From the NCBI GenBank assembly GCA_002841625.1, contig PHAG01000014.1:61995-125994 (forward strand): a stretch of 64,000 bases of DNA. Reading direction: 5' to 3'. The notes beneath the pieces are model-generated. The model searched no databases and was not told the DNA's origin. It saw only the letters and a list, made by a program, of their open reading frames with translations. Below are positions 31,697 through 39,022 of the stretch, piece after piece (positions within the stretch are counted from its first letter, which is position 1; each line of letters opens with the position of its first letter). This DNA is from Firmicutes bacterium HGW-Firmicutes-1. GTDB taxonomy: Bacteria > Bacillota > Clostridia > Lachnospirales > Vallitaleaceae. The translations under genes were made by a program, and so were the position numbers.

Positions 31697-32288
31697 TTCG
31701 ATTCACCTCCGTACTACCTAGTAGACCATATTTTAAAAAATCAAATAAATTTTTTGTCATTTTCTCTAAATCTTCATTCGTTTCAATATTAACAAAATAT
31801 TTTCTTCCAATTACTTCAAGCATTGTAATCAAAGTATCAGCAATAAATTCTGAATCGTTGCCTCTAATCTCTCCTTTTTCCATACCTTCAATAATTATGT
31901 GCTCAAATATTTCTTTGTTTTTTTTATTTTTTTCTATTAATATTTTGTCTATAATTTGTGGCATTGACAATGTGTCTTTATAGAAATCAAGACTGAAAAG
32001 CTTTGCCCCTTCTAAAGAATATTGTAGTAAATAATTAATTTTCTCGAGAGCCCCTGGTATTTCAAGTAATTGCTTGTTAATTACCTCAAAGTGTTTGTTC
32101 ATTAAATCAAGAATAATCGTCACAAATAGCTCCTCTTTCGAATCAAAATGCTTGTAAATAGTCATTTTGCTGATACCCGTTACTTCAGCAATTTGATCCA
32201 TTGAAACTGCTTTATAACCCATTTGAGTAAATAACTGCTCTGAAGTTTCCATTAATTTTCTATACTTCATTTTACTTTTACTAGACAA
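31689..32288 (-). CDS. TetR-family transcriptional regulator
   Basis: This 199-residue repressor has an N-terminal helix-turn-helix (about 10-56, with YKAVSMDQIAEVTGISKMTIYKHFDSKEEL) and a helical ligand-binding domain. It is the first gene of the exporter operon and very likely controls it through the palindrome at 32316-32340, which sits at the transcription start. The start is a TTG at 32288 with AGAGGTG 6 bases upstream. The inducing ligand is probably an exported compound. Confidence 0.93.
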   Translation of the reverse strand: MSSKSKMKYRKLMETSEQLFTQMGYKAVSMDQIAEVTGISKMTIYKHFDSKEELFVTIILDLMNKHFEVINKQLLEIPGALEKINYLLQYSLEGAKLFSLDFYKDTLSMPQIIDKILIEKNKKNKEIFEHIIIEGMEKGEIRGNDSEFIADTLITMLEVIGRKYFVNIETNEDLEKMTKNLFDFLKYGLLGSTEVNRNG

Positions 32289-32315
32289 TTAGAACACCTC
32301 TATCATCATTAACTT

Positions 32316-32340
32316 TGTACTATTTTTAACTAATAGTACA
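32316..32340. promoter_or_regulatory. Perfect 25-bp palindromic operator of the TetR operon
   Basis: TGTACTATT, seven bases, AATAGTACA. It starts 5 bases downstream of the -10 box and covers the predicted transcription start, as expected for TetR autoregulation. Confidence 0.8.
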
Positions 32341-32345
32341 TTTTA

Positions 32346-32374
32346 ATTATAAGCCTATTGCGAACAATTTACAA
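32346..32374 (-). promoter_or_regulatory. Promoter of the TetR-exporter operon
   Basis: TTGTAA (32369-32374), 17 bases, TATAAT (32346-32351). Confidence 0.7.
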
Positions 32375-32400
32375 TAGTTTTCAAATGCTTAAGTTTGTTT

Positions 32401-34326
32401 TTACTTATCCCATTGTTTTCCAATATAAAATACTTCCCATTGCCCATAATAAGTTTGAAGTTCTTTATCAACTATTTCTTTTTCTTCAAAAAGTTCCCTA
32501 AGTGTAGTTGCCTCTGCATTATGAACAAGCATGGCTTCCTCTAGCTCTTTTATTCTTAATTCTTTTTCTTCTATTTGTTTTTCTAACAGTTCTAGCTTTT
32601 TGGCTTGAACTGATACATTTACAAGTTTATTTTGAGGCTTTTGTGCTGGTAGTTTCTTAACTTCTTTTGATATCCCAATACTAAGTTGACTAAATTGCTT
32701 CCCTAGATACTTTTGATTTTCCTCTAAAAAATAGGTGTAATCGCCGTTATAAGTTTTCACTCTGTTATTTTCAATAGCCATCATCTTATCGGCAACCTTA
32801 TTTATAAAATAACGATCATGTGATACAAATAATAAGGTTCCTTCAAAGTTTAAAAGGTTTTCCTCTAGAACCTCTCTTGAATCAATATCTAAATGGTTCG
32901 TAGGTTCATCAAGAATCATGAAATTTACGCCTTCAAAGGTCAAGGAACAGAGCTTCAATCTACTTTTTTCTCCACCCGATAAAGATTTGATTTTCTTATT
33001 CACATCTTCTTTTATAAATAAAACCTTTGCTAGTAGAGACCGTGCTTCTCCTAAGGATAAATTGTGTAGACGTGAAAAATACTCAAGAACTGTTTGTTCT
33101 TCATTCTCATAAACAACATGTTGTGATAAATAACCTATTTTAACCCTTGAACCGATTTTTACATTGCCCTCATCTGGTTGTAGCTCACCAAGTATCAACT
33201 TCAAAAGCGTTGTTTTGCCACTACCATTTATTCCAACAATACATACGCTATCTTGATAAAAGATGTTTAGATCAACATCTTGAAGAAGATTTTTATCACC
33301 AAAGCCCTTACTAAGACCTTTTGTTTCTAGAACGATCTTACCTGTTCTACTCACCATATTTCCACCTAAACGAACCTTTCTTTTTTCAAAGATCGGGCGA
33401 TTTAACACATCTATTTTTTCAAGACGCTTTTCAAGTTCCTTAGCACGTCGAAACATTTTATCACTATCCCTCATCACCCCCCAAATACGATAACGCTCAA
33501 TTTGTCTTTCCATATTTTCTATTTTCTTCTGCTGATTTTGATATTTCTTATACTCCAGTAGGAATCTTCGTTCCTTTTCCACTACATAATAACTGTAATT
33601 ACCTAGATATAGCACAGCTTTATCAAATTCCAGCTCTACAATTTTACTTACTACGCTATCTAAGAAATAACGGTCATGTGACACGATAAGAACAGAGCCC
33701 TTGTATTCTTTTAAGAAACCTTCGAGCCATTCTATTGCGACTAAATCCAGGTGATTTGAGGGTTCATCTAACAACAAAATATCTGGCTTCTCCAATAAAA
33801 TTTTCGCAAGAATGACTCTTGTTTTCTCTCCACCGCTAAGCTGTTCAAAAAGCATTTCCTTCATCACGTCACTAATTTGAAGTCCTTCCGTAATTTTGCT
33901 AGTCATTGTTTCAATTTCATAACCCCTTAGGGCTTCAAATTGTTCTGTCAAACGACCATAGCTCTTAATTGCTTTTTCTAAAGCTTCTCCCTGAAGTTCA
34001 ATGAATTGTTCTTCATAAACCTTCATATTCTTTTTGATTTTATACACATCTTCAAAGGCAAGATTAATTACCTCCCTAGTTGTTGCTGCTTTATCAAAAA
34101 GCGGGATTTGATTGAGATACCCTACCTTAACATCTTTACGAATGGCTATATCTCCTTTTTGATAGTCTTCTATTCCCATAACTATTTTCAGAATGGTTGT
34201 TTTTCCGCAGCCATTCTGTCCGATTAGGCCAATTCTTTCACCTGTCTTTATATCAAAAGAGATATTTTCAAATATTTTATTGGCGCCAAACAGTTTCGTT
34301 AAATTATTGATACTACATTCAATCAT
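32401..34326 (-). CDS. ABC-F family ATPase (ribosome-associated, YdiF-like)
   Basis: This 641-residue protein has two ABC domains and no membrane segment. Walker A motifs are GQNGCGKTT and GINGSGKTT. Signatures are LSGGEKTRV and LSGGEKSRL, and Walker B motifs are LLLDEPSNHLD and MILDEPTNHLD. Between the domains is the ABC-F linker, and the C-terminus is a coiled coil. ABC-F proteins bind the ribosome, and some protect it from antibiotics. The ATG at 34326 follows GAGG. A leader ORF and attenuator upstream make a drug- or stress-responsive role plausible, but resistance is not shown by the sequence. Confidence 0.93.
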   Translation of the reverse strand: MIECSINNLTKLFGANKIFENISFDIKTGERIGLIGQNGCGKTTILKIVMGIEDYQKGDIAIRKDVKVGYLNQIPLFDKAATTREVINLAFEDVYKIKKNMKVYEEQFIELQGEALEKAIKSYGRLTEQFEALRGYEIETMTSKITEGLQISDVMKEMLFEQLSGGEKTRVILAKILLEKPDILLLDEPSNHLDLVAIEWLEGFLKEYKGSVLIVSHDRYFLDSVVSKIVELEFDKAVLYLGNYSYYVVEKERRFLLEYKKYQNQQKKIENMERQIERYRIWGVMRDSDKMFRRAKELEKRLEKIDVLNRPIFEKRKVRLGGNMVSRTGKIVLETKGLSKGFGDKNLLQDVDLNIFYQDSVCIVGINGSGKTTLLKLILGELQPDEGNVKIGSRVKIGYLSQHVVYENEEQTVLEYFSRLHNLSLGEARSLLAKVLFIKEDVNKKIKSLSGGEKSRLKLCSLTFEGVNFMILDEPTNHLDIDSREVLEENLLNFEGTLLFVSHDRYFINKVADKMMAIENNRVKTYNGDYTYFLEENQKYLGKQFSQLSIGISKEVKKLPAQKPQNKLVNVSVQAKKLELLEKQIEEKELRIKELEEAMLVHNAEATTLRELFEEKEIVDKELQTYYGQWEVFYIGKQWDK

Positions 34327-34366
34327 TTTTATTTTCCTCACTTTTCCCGTAGTCTAAAAAAAATCG

Positions 34367-34398
34367 CAAAAAATCCCAAAGCCTATCAGCCTTGGGAT
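34367..34398 (-). terminator. Attenuator-type terminator in the leader of the ABC-F gene
   Basis: ATCCCAAGGCT, loop GATA, GGCTTTGGGAT form an 11-bp stem with two G-U pairs, then TTTTTT. It lies about 40 bases before the ABC-F start codon and 45 bases after the leader ORF stop. Confidence 0.85.
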
Positions 34399-34443
34399 AT
34401 CATTCCGATCTATAAGTTAAACAGTAAATACCGCTACTCTTAA

Positions 34444-34575
34444 TTAAAATGTATTGACCAAAATACTCATATGGTTTTTATATATACTATTAAATTTGGA
34501 CAGAACTATAGTGCTCATTCGAGAAATCGATGTCATTATAGATTCAAATTTAATCCATCTAAGTGTTTTGTTCAT
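34444..34575 (-). CDS. 43-codon leader ORF upstream of the ABC-F gene
   Basis: This short reading frame begins MNKTLRWIKFESIM and ends SILVNTF. Its ATG at 34575 has GAAAGG 7 bases upstream and lies about 30 bases after a strong promoter. It stops 45 bases before a strong intrinsic terminator that precedes the ABC-F start. Translated leader ORFs followed by terminators are known to control antibiotic-responsive ABC-F genes, where a stalled ribosome lets transcription continue. The peptide matches no family I know. Its regulatory role is inferred. Confidence 0.6.
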   Translation of the reverse strand: MNKTLRWIKFESIMTSISRMSTIVLSKFNSIYKNHMSILVNTF

Positions 34576-34610
34576 GGTTTAACCTTTCAAAAATTTATTA
34601 TACTGATTTT

Positions 34611-34639
34611 ATTATATGTTAAAATAAGTTTATGGTCAA
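34611..34639 (-). promoter_or_regulatory. Promoter of the ABC-F leader
   Basis: TTGACC (34634-34639), 17 bases, TATAAT (34611-34616). Confidence 0.75.
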
Positions 34640-34663
34640 GGAATTTTTTACCTGTAGAAAAGA

Positions 34664-34736
34664 ACAAAATCAGCTACACCAAGTTTACATTTCTTTCTAC
34701 CGGCCACATTTCCGGTTTTTATGCAGAACCTTCCTA
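34664..34736 (+). repeat. Possible diverged REP-like copy
   Basis: AAAATCAGCTACACC at the start and TTTTTATGCAGAACCTTCC at the end resemble the ends of the 41.2-kb copy (GAAAATCGGCTACGCA and TTATGCAGAACTTTC). The middle holds ACCGG...CCGGT. The assignment is tentative. Confidence 0.35.
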
Positions 34737-34740
34737 TATT

Positions 34741-34774
34741 AAAAAAAAATATGTATTACACATATATGCATACA
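34741..34774 (-). terminator. Terminator of the tRNA-Thr transcript
   Basis: ATATGTAT and ATACATAT form an 8-bp stem followed by nine T residues, 12 bases after the tRNA. Confidence 0.75.
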
Positions 34775-34785
34775 TATCCCTTAGA

Positions 34786-34857
34786 AGCTGATAATGGGAT
34801 TTGAACCCATGACTTCTACATTACCAATGTAGTACTCTACCACTGAGTTATACCAGC
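34786..34857 (-). tRNA. tRNA-Thr (anticodon GGT)
   Basis: The cloverleaf is complete: acceptor GCTGGTA/TATCAGC, anticodon stem CTACA/TGTAG with loop TTGGTAA, and T arm ATGGG-TTCAAAT-CCCAT. The discriminator base is T. CCA is not encoded. It lies 31 bases after sigH and may be co-transcribed with it. Confidence 0.95.
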
Positions 34858-34888
34858 CAATTTCTCGAATTTATAGGAAGAATAATGA

Positions 34889-35527
34889 TTATTCTTGTTT
34901 GTCTTTAATAATCTGTTCAACTTTCTTTTTAATGCGCTGTAATGCATTATCAATCGACTTGATCGGTCTACTAGTCATCTCAGCAATCTCTACATAACTA
35001 ATCCCATCAACATACAATTGCAAAATTTCATTTTCCATTTTGCTTAATCTCTTAGCAAGCTCGTCTTCGATAATATGTCTGTTTTCTTCTCCAATAAATA
35101 CTTCTTCCGGATCAACAATTTTACTAGAGGGCATTACCTCCAACATATCAGTCTTATCATTGTCTTCCTCGAAAATGGGCTTATTCAGTGAAACATAAGT
35201 ATTAAGAGGTACATGTTTTTGTCTTGTTGAAGCCTTTACAGCAGAAATCATTTGTCTTGTTACACATAAATCAGCAAAAGAATAAAAAGACGCTTCTCGG
35301 TTAGGATTGTAATCCCGGATCGCTTTAAATAAACCAATCATACCTTCTTGAATAATATCATCTTTACTAGCTCCTATCAAATAATAGGATTTAGCTTTTC
35401 TTTCTACAAGAACCTTGTACTTATTCATTAAAAAATCTAAGGCAAAATCATGCCCTCCTCGAACAAGTCCAACAAGCTCTTGATCATTATACAACGGTAA
35501 CTCTTCAAATGCAATAACTTCTCCCAA
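34889..35527 (-). CDS. sigH: RNA polymerase sporulation sigma factor SigH
   Basis: This 212-residue sigma-70 family protein has region 2 containing DDIIQEGMIGLFKAIRDYNPNREASFYSFA and region 4 with YVEIAEMTSRPIKSIDNALQRIK. Sigma-H directs early sporulation genes at the transition to stationary phase. The start appears to be TTG at 35527 with GGAGGTGG 4 bases upstream. The position at the end of the cysS-mrnC-rlmB-yacP block and before a tRNA-Thr is classic for sigH. The usual downstream rpmG-secE-nusG genes are absent. Confidence 0.96.
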   Translation of the reverse strand: MGEVIAFEELPLYNDQELVGLVRGGHDFALDFLMNKYKVLVERKAKSYYLIGASKDDIIQEGMIGLFKAIRDYNPNREASFYSFADLCVTRQMISAVKASTRQKHVPLNTYVSLNKPIFEEDNDKTDMLEVMPSSKIVDPEEVFIGEENRHIIEDELAKRLSKMENEILQLYVDGISYVEIAEMTSRPIKSIDNALQRIKKKVEQIIKDKQE

Positions 35528-35542
35528 AAAACCACCTCCAAT

Positions 35543-36058
35543 TTATTCCCTTCTTTTTTTCTCCATCCACTCTAGTACTGCAACGTCCAAGTGGCCTTCT
35601 AACCTATTATTGTTTAATCTAATGTTTTCTATGTATTTTTTTCTAATATTTTCTTTAATACTTCTAACTTCTTCTTGAAGCTCTCTGGCAGATACTCTTG
35701 TAGCTCCTTGCGCTAAAATAATAATCTGTTCAAGACCATCCGAGGTTGCTACTCTAACTTTAGTCGCCTTAGACCTAAGAGAGGCAATTCTTTCAATATA
35801 ATGATCTGCAGTTTCAGCATCTTTCGTATATACAACCTCAACATTATGGTGTTTTTGATTTTTTCTTTGACCACGCTTAACCTTATGTGCATCAAATACA
35901 ATGATTACCTCATTATGGTAATAGCCTTGAAGGTTAGACATTTCTTCAATAAGCTTAGTTCTGGCATTTTCCAAACAATCTGTCTCAACAATTACTCTAA
36001 GGCTGTCCCACGCATGTATGATATTGTATCCATCGACGAGTAATAGTTCTTTTGCCAA
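35543..36058 (-). CDS. yacP: NYN-domain ribonuclease YacP (Rae1-like)
   Basis: This 171-residue PIN/NYN-domain protein has LLVDGYNIIHAW, a central VIVFDAHKV and KDAETADHYIE with the acidic metal-binding residues. In B. subtilis YacP (Rae1) is an endonuclease that cuts mRNA in the ribosomal A site. The start is taken as TTG at 36058, because AAAGGCGG is well placed before it and the next residues (AKELLLVDGYN) match the family start. Longer reading would start inside the ribosome binding site. It is 15 bases before sigH. Confidence 0.92.
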   Translation of the reverse strand: MAKELLLVDGYNIIHAWDSLRVIVETDCLENARTKLIEEMSNLQGYYHNEVIIVFDAHKVKRGQRKNQKHHNVEVVYTKDAETADHYIERIASLRSKATKVRVATSDGLEQIIILAQGATRVSARELQEEVRSIKENIRKKYIENIRLNNNRLEGHLDVAVLEWMEKKRRE

Positions 36059-36094
36059 AATCAACCGCCTTTCATACAATTTATAGTAATATCT

Positions 36095-36123
36095 AGTATA
36101 CTACATAGTGTTGATTTTGTTAA
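36095..36123 (-). promoter_or_regulatory. Putative internal promoter for yacP-sigH
   Basis: TTAACA (36118-36123), 17 bases, TATACT (36095-36100), in the 135-base gap after rlmB. It would allow sigH expression apart from the cysteine-controlled promoter. Confidence 0.65.
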
Positions 36124-36193
36124 GCCCTATCCTAAAATTAGTTTACATATTTACCCGAATGGAATGCGGAGGTTTCGTAACATTGAATACCTT

Positions 36194-36943
36194 CTAGCTA
36201 AGAAAATCTCTTTGTCTAAGAGCCTCATAAACCAAAATAGAGGTTGCAACTGATACATTAAGAGAATCAATATCACCCTTCATTGGTACTTTCGCAATCA
36301 AATCACATTTTTCTTTTACTAGTTTACCAACACCAGCCCCTTCTCCTCCAACTACAATAGCCAAAGGTCCCTTTAAATCTACTTTATACATTAATTGACC
36401 ATCCATATCTGCACATGCAATCCATAAACCTTGTTTTTTAAGGTCTTCAATAGTCCTTACAATGTTGGTAACTCTTGCAACTGGAGTGTATTCAATAGCA
36501 CCAGCAGAGGTTTTAGATACTGTTGCAGTTAATCCTACCGCTCTTCTTTTAGGAATAATTACACCATGTACTCCTGCAATATTCGCAGTCCTTAAAATAG
36601 CGCCTAAATTGTGAGGGTCTTCAATGCTGTCAAGAATAATAACAAAAGGAGGTTCCCCTTTATCCTTTGCTATTTGAAGAATATCTTCTACCTCAACATA
36701 ATCATATGCAGCGACATAGGCAATTACTCCTTGATGCTTATTGGTGTTAGATATCTTATCCATCATTTCTTTTGTTTCAAATCGAATTACTACGCCTCTT
36801 TTTCTCGCCTCTGCTACAATCGTTTTAATTGGTCCACTTTGTTGTTCAGAGTCAATAATAAACAATTTATCAATACTACGATCTGCCTTTAATGCTTCAA
36901 CTACTGCATTTCTACCTTCAATGATTAATTCAGAATTTTCCAT
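36194..36943 (-). CDS. rlmB: 23S rRNA (guanosine-2'-O)-methyltransferase RlmB
   Basis: This 249-residue SPOUT methyltransferase has an N-terminal substrate-binding domain beginning LIIEGRNAVVEALKAD. The knot motifs are ILDSIEDPHNLGAILRTANIAG, VGGEGAGVGKLVKEKC and DSLNVSVATSILVYE. It methylates a guanosine in the 23S peptidyl-transferase region in E. coli. The ATG at 36943 follows AGAGGGA. It lies in its usual place before yacP, but a flippase gene separates it from mrnC. Confidence 0.95.
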   Translation of the reverse strand: MENSELIIEGRNAVVEALKADRSIDKLFIIDSEQQSGPIKTIVAEARKRGVVIRFETKEMMDKISNTNKHQGVIAYVAAYDYVEVEDILQIAKDKGEPPFVIILDSIEDPHNLGAILRTANIAGVHGVIIPKRRAVGLTATVSKTSAGAIEYTPVARVTNIVRTIEDLKKQGLWIACADMDGQLMYKVDLKGPLAIVVGGEGAGVGKLVKEKCDLIAKVPMKGDIDSLNVSVATSILVYEALRQRDFLS

Positions 36944-36970
36944 TTTTATCCCTCTTTCTTAAATCTATGT

Positions 36971-38596
36971 TTATAGTAATTTTTTTCTTTCTAGGAAACC
37001 AATAATTTTCTTATGTTTAGGAAGCAAACTTAATTCTTCTCTTGTAAAAGTTTTTGTAAATAGGAGTACCCCAAAATAGAATATAATACCCACAGAAACA
37101 GTTAGCAATGTTGCAATTGCATTGTTAATTCCATTTAATTCTCCACCTGCATTGCTTAACAAGATTTCTAACCCTGAAAATACACAAAATACAGTTATGA
37201 GCATTACTATTGTCGCAATCAAAGGTTTTATAAAAACCGATAACTTGTCTAGTTTGAAGGAGATATGCTTCTTAAGCACACAATAATTAATGATTAAAAT
37301 TACTAGATAATATGCTATTGAAGCTAATGCAGCTCCAACTCCCTTTAAAGAAGTTGTTATTAACAAATTATTTAGGATAATTTTCACTATGATTGCTATT
37401 CCTAATGCAATGATAGGTATGTATTGCTTAGAAATACCTTGTAATATTCCCGCTAAAGTTTGTCCAACTATCATGAAAACTAAACAAATACTAAACATTT
37501 GCAAATAAATAAATCCACCTGGACTTGTGGGGTAAAGCATTCTCATAATTGGTTTTGCCAACATAAACAATCCAATAGCTGCTGGTAAGGCTAGCATTAC
37601 GGCTAGCTTAAGGCCTTGCTGAACCTTGGAACTTAACTCTTGTGTACTTTTCGTTGCTGCTGCTTCAGAAATAGCAGGAATGATACTCGTTGACAATGCA
37701 ATACTAATTGTCAATGGAAAATTAATAACACTATAGGCCTTGGCCATTTGTCCTACTACTTCTGATGCATATTTAGTATTATACCCTATTTTTGCAAGTT
37801 CTGGATAAAGAGTAAAGCTATCAATGGCATTCATAACTGAAAACACTGCTGCTGCTATGGAAACTGGAATAGCTAACACAAAAATTCTTTTTAATTGTGA
37901 AAGATAACTTCTATTATTTTCAATTGATTTATCTTCTTTTATCAGGCTTTCATATTTACTGCGCTTAGTCCTAAATATAACTACCATAAAAATTGCAGAA
38001 ATGATAAAACCAATCGAGGTACCTATTGCCGCTCCTCCGACTGCCTTAGACAACAAAGCACCTCTATTTAACAGTATAAATACAAGTGATATCCCAATGA
38101 TTACCTTGGAAATATTTTCAATGATTTGCGATACCGCTGTCGGAAGCATAACTTGAAAGCCTTGGAAGTACCCTTTAATGGCACCTGCTATAGATACAAA
38201 TACAGGTGAAATAGCAAAGCCCCAAATAACATATTTAAATCCTTCACCAGTTGAATCAATCATACTCTTTGCTCCAACTAGCATAATCAAAGTAATCAGA
38301 ATTCCAAAAACAATACTAATGATCAAAGTATCCTTAAAGGTCTTTCTAGCTCCCTTGATATTTCCTACAGCAACATCTTCAGCAATTAACTTTGATAATG
38401 CATTTGGTATGCCAATAAATCCTGCGGCTATTAAAATAGAGAAAATAGGAAAAACCGTTTGATATAGTCCAATCCCTTCATCTCCTACAAGATATACCAA
38501 CGGAATTCTATAAAAAACACTAACAAATTTTGCAACAATTCCTGCCAAGGATAAAATAATGGCACCTTTTACAAATCGTTCTGGTTGCTTTGACAT
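36971..38596 (-). CDS. SpoVB/MurJ-like polysaccharide flippase (MOP superfamily)
   Basis: This 541-residue membrane protein has about 14 helices. The N-terminal FVKGAIILSLAGIVAKFVSVFYRIPLV pattern is typical of the SpoVB/YtgP/MurJ branch, which moves lipid-linked cell wall or polysaccharide precursors. Its ATG at 38596 lies 28 bases inside mrnC with AAAGGAG before it, so it is coupled to that gene. This is not its place in Bacillus. Members of this branch act in spore cortex or in lipid II export; which of these applies cannot be told from the sequence. Confidence 0.9.
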   Translation of the reverse strand: MSKQPERFVKGAIILSLAGIVAKFVSVFYRIPLVYLVGDEGIGLYQTVFPIFSILIAAGFIGIPNALSKLIAEDVAVGNIKGARKTFKDTLIISIVFGILITLIMLVGAKSMIDSTGEGFKYVIWGFAISPVFVSIAGAIKGYFQGFQVMLPTAVSQIIENISKVIIGISLVFILLNRGALLSKAVGGAAIGTSIGFIISAIFMVVIFRTKRSKYESLIKEDKSIENNRSYLSQLKRIFVLAIPVSIAAAVFSVMNAIDSFTLYPELAKIGYNTKYASEVVGQMAKAYSVINFPLTISIALSTSIIPAISEAAATKSTQELSSKVQQGLKLAVMLALPAAIGLFMLAKPIMRMLYPTSPGGFIYLQMFSICLVFMIVGQTLAGILQGISKQYIPIIALGIAIIVKIILNNLLITTSLKGVGAALASIAYYLVILIINYCVLKKHISFKLDKLSVFIKPLIATIVMLITVFCVFSGLEILLSNAGGELNGINNAIATLLTVSVGIIFYFGVLLFTKTFTREELSLLPKHKKIIGFLERKKLL

Positions 38597-39009
38597 CCTT
38601 TAACTCCTTCTGATACTAAATCTGTCATGCGCTTAAAATCCTTTTTTAAATATAAATATCCTATTAAGGTTTCAAAACCCGTTGCGGTACGATAATCAAT
38701 AAGAGAAGCATTTTTGGCCTTTGTTGCAGATTTTGCATTTCTTCCCCGTTTAAATATATTCAACTCTTCTTCAGTCAACATACTTTCAACTATATAATAG
38801 ATTTCTGCCTGCGCTGATGCTTTCACTAAATCCTTAGCCATTTTATGCATTTTATTAACCTGCATATTGCCTTCATTGACAATTACTGTTCTAATCATCA
38901 TTTCATACACAGCATCTCCTATATAAGCAAGTACAAGGGGCGAATATTGATTCAGCTTAATTTCTTGTATATTAAATTTTTCTTCAAAATAATCTAAAAA
39001 ATTATCCAC
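38569..39009 (-). CDS. mrnC: Mini-ribonuclease III MrnC
   Basis: This 146-residue RNase III-like catalytic domain lacks a double-stranded RNA-binding domain. LVLAYIGDAVYEMMIR has the catalytic acidic residues, and RGRNAKSATKAKNASLIDYRTATGFE the rest of the active-site region. In B. subtilis it matures 23S rRNA. The start is GTG at 39009 with TGAGGTGA upstream. It lies 13 bases after cysS and overlaps the flippase gene at its end. Confidence 0.94.
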   Translation of the reverse strand: MDNFLDYFEEKFNIQEIKLNQYSPLVLAYIGDAVYEMMIRTVIVNEGNMQVNKMHKMAKDLVKASAQAEIYYIVESMLTEEELNIFKRGRNAKSATKAKNASLIDYRTATGFETLIGYLYLKKDFKRMTDLVSEGVKGCQSNQNDL

Positions 39010-39022
39010 ACGTCACCTCAGT

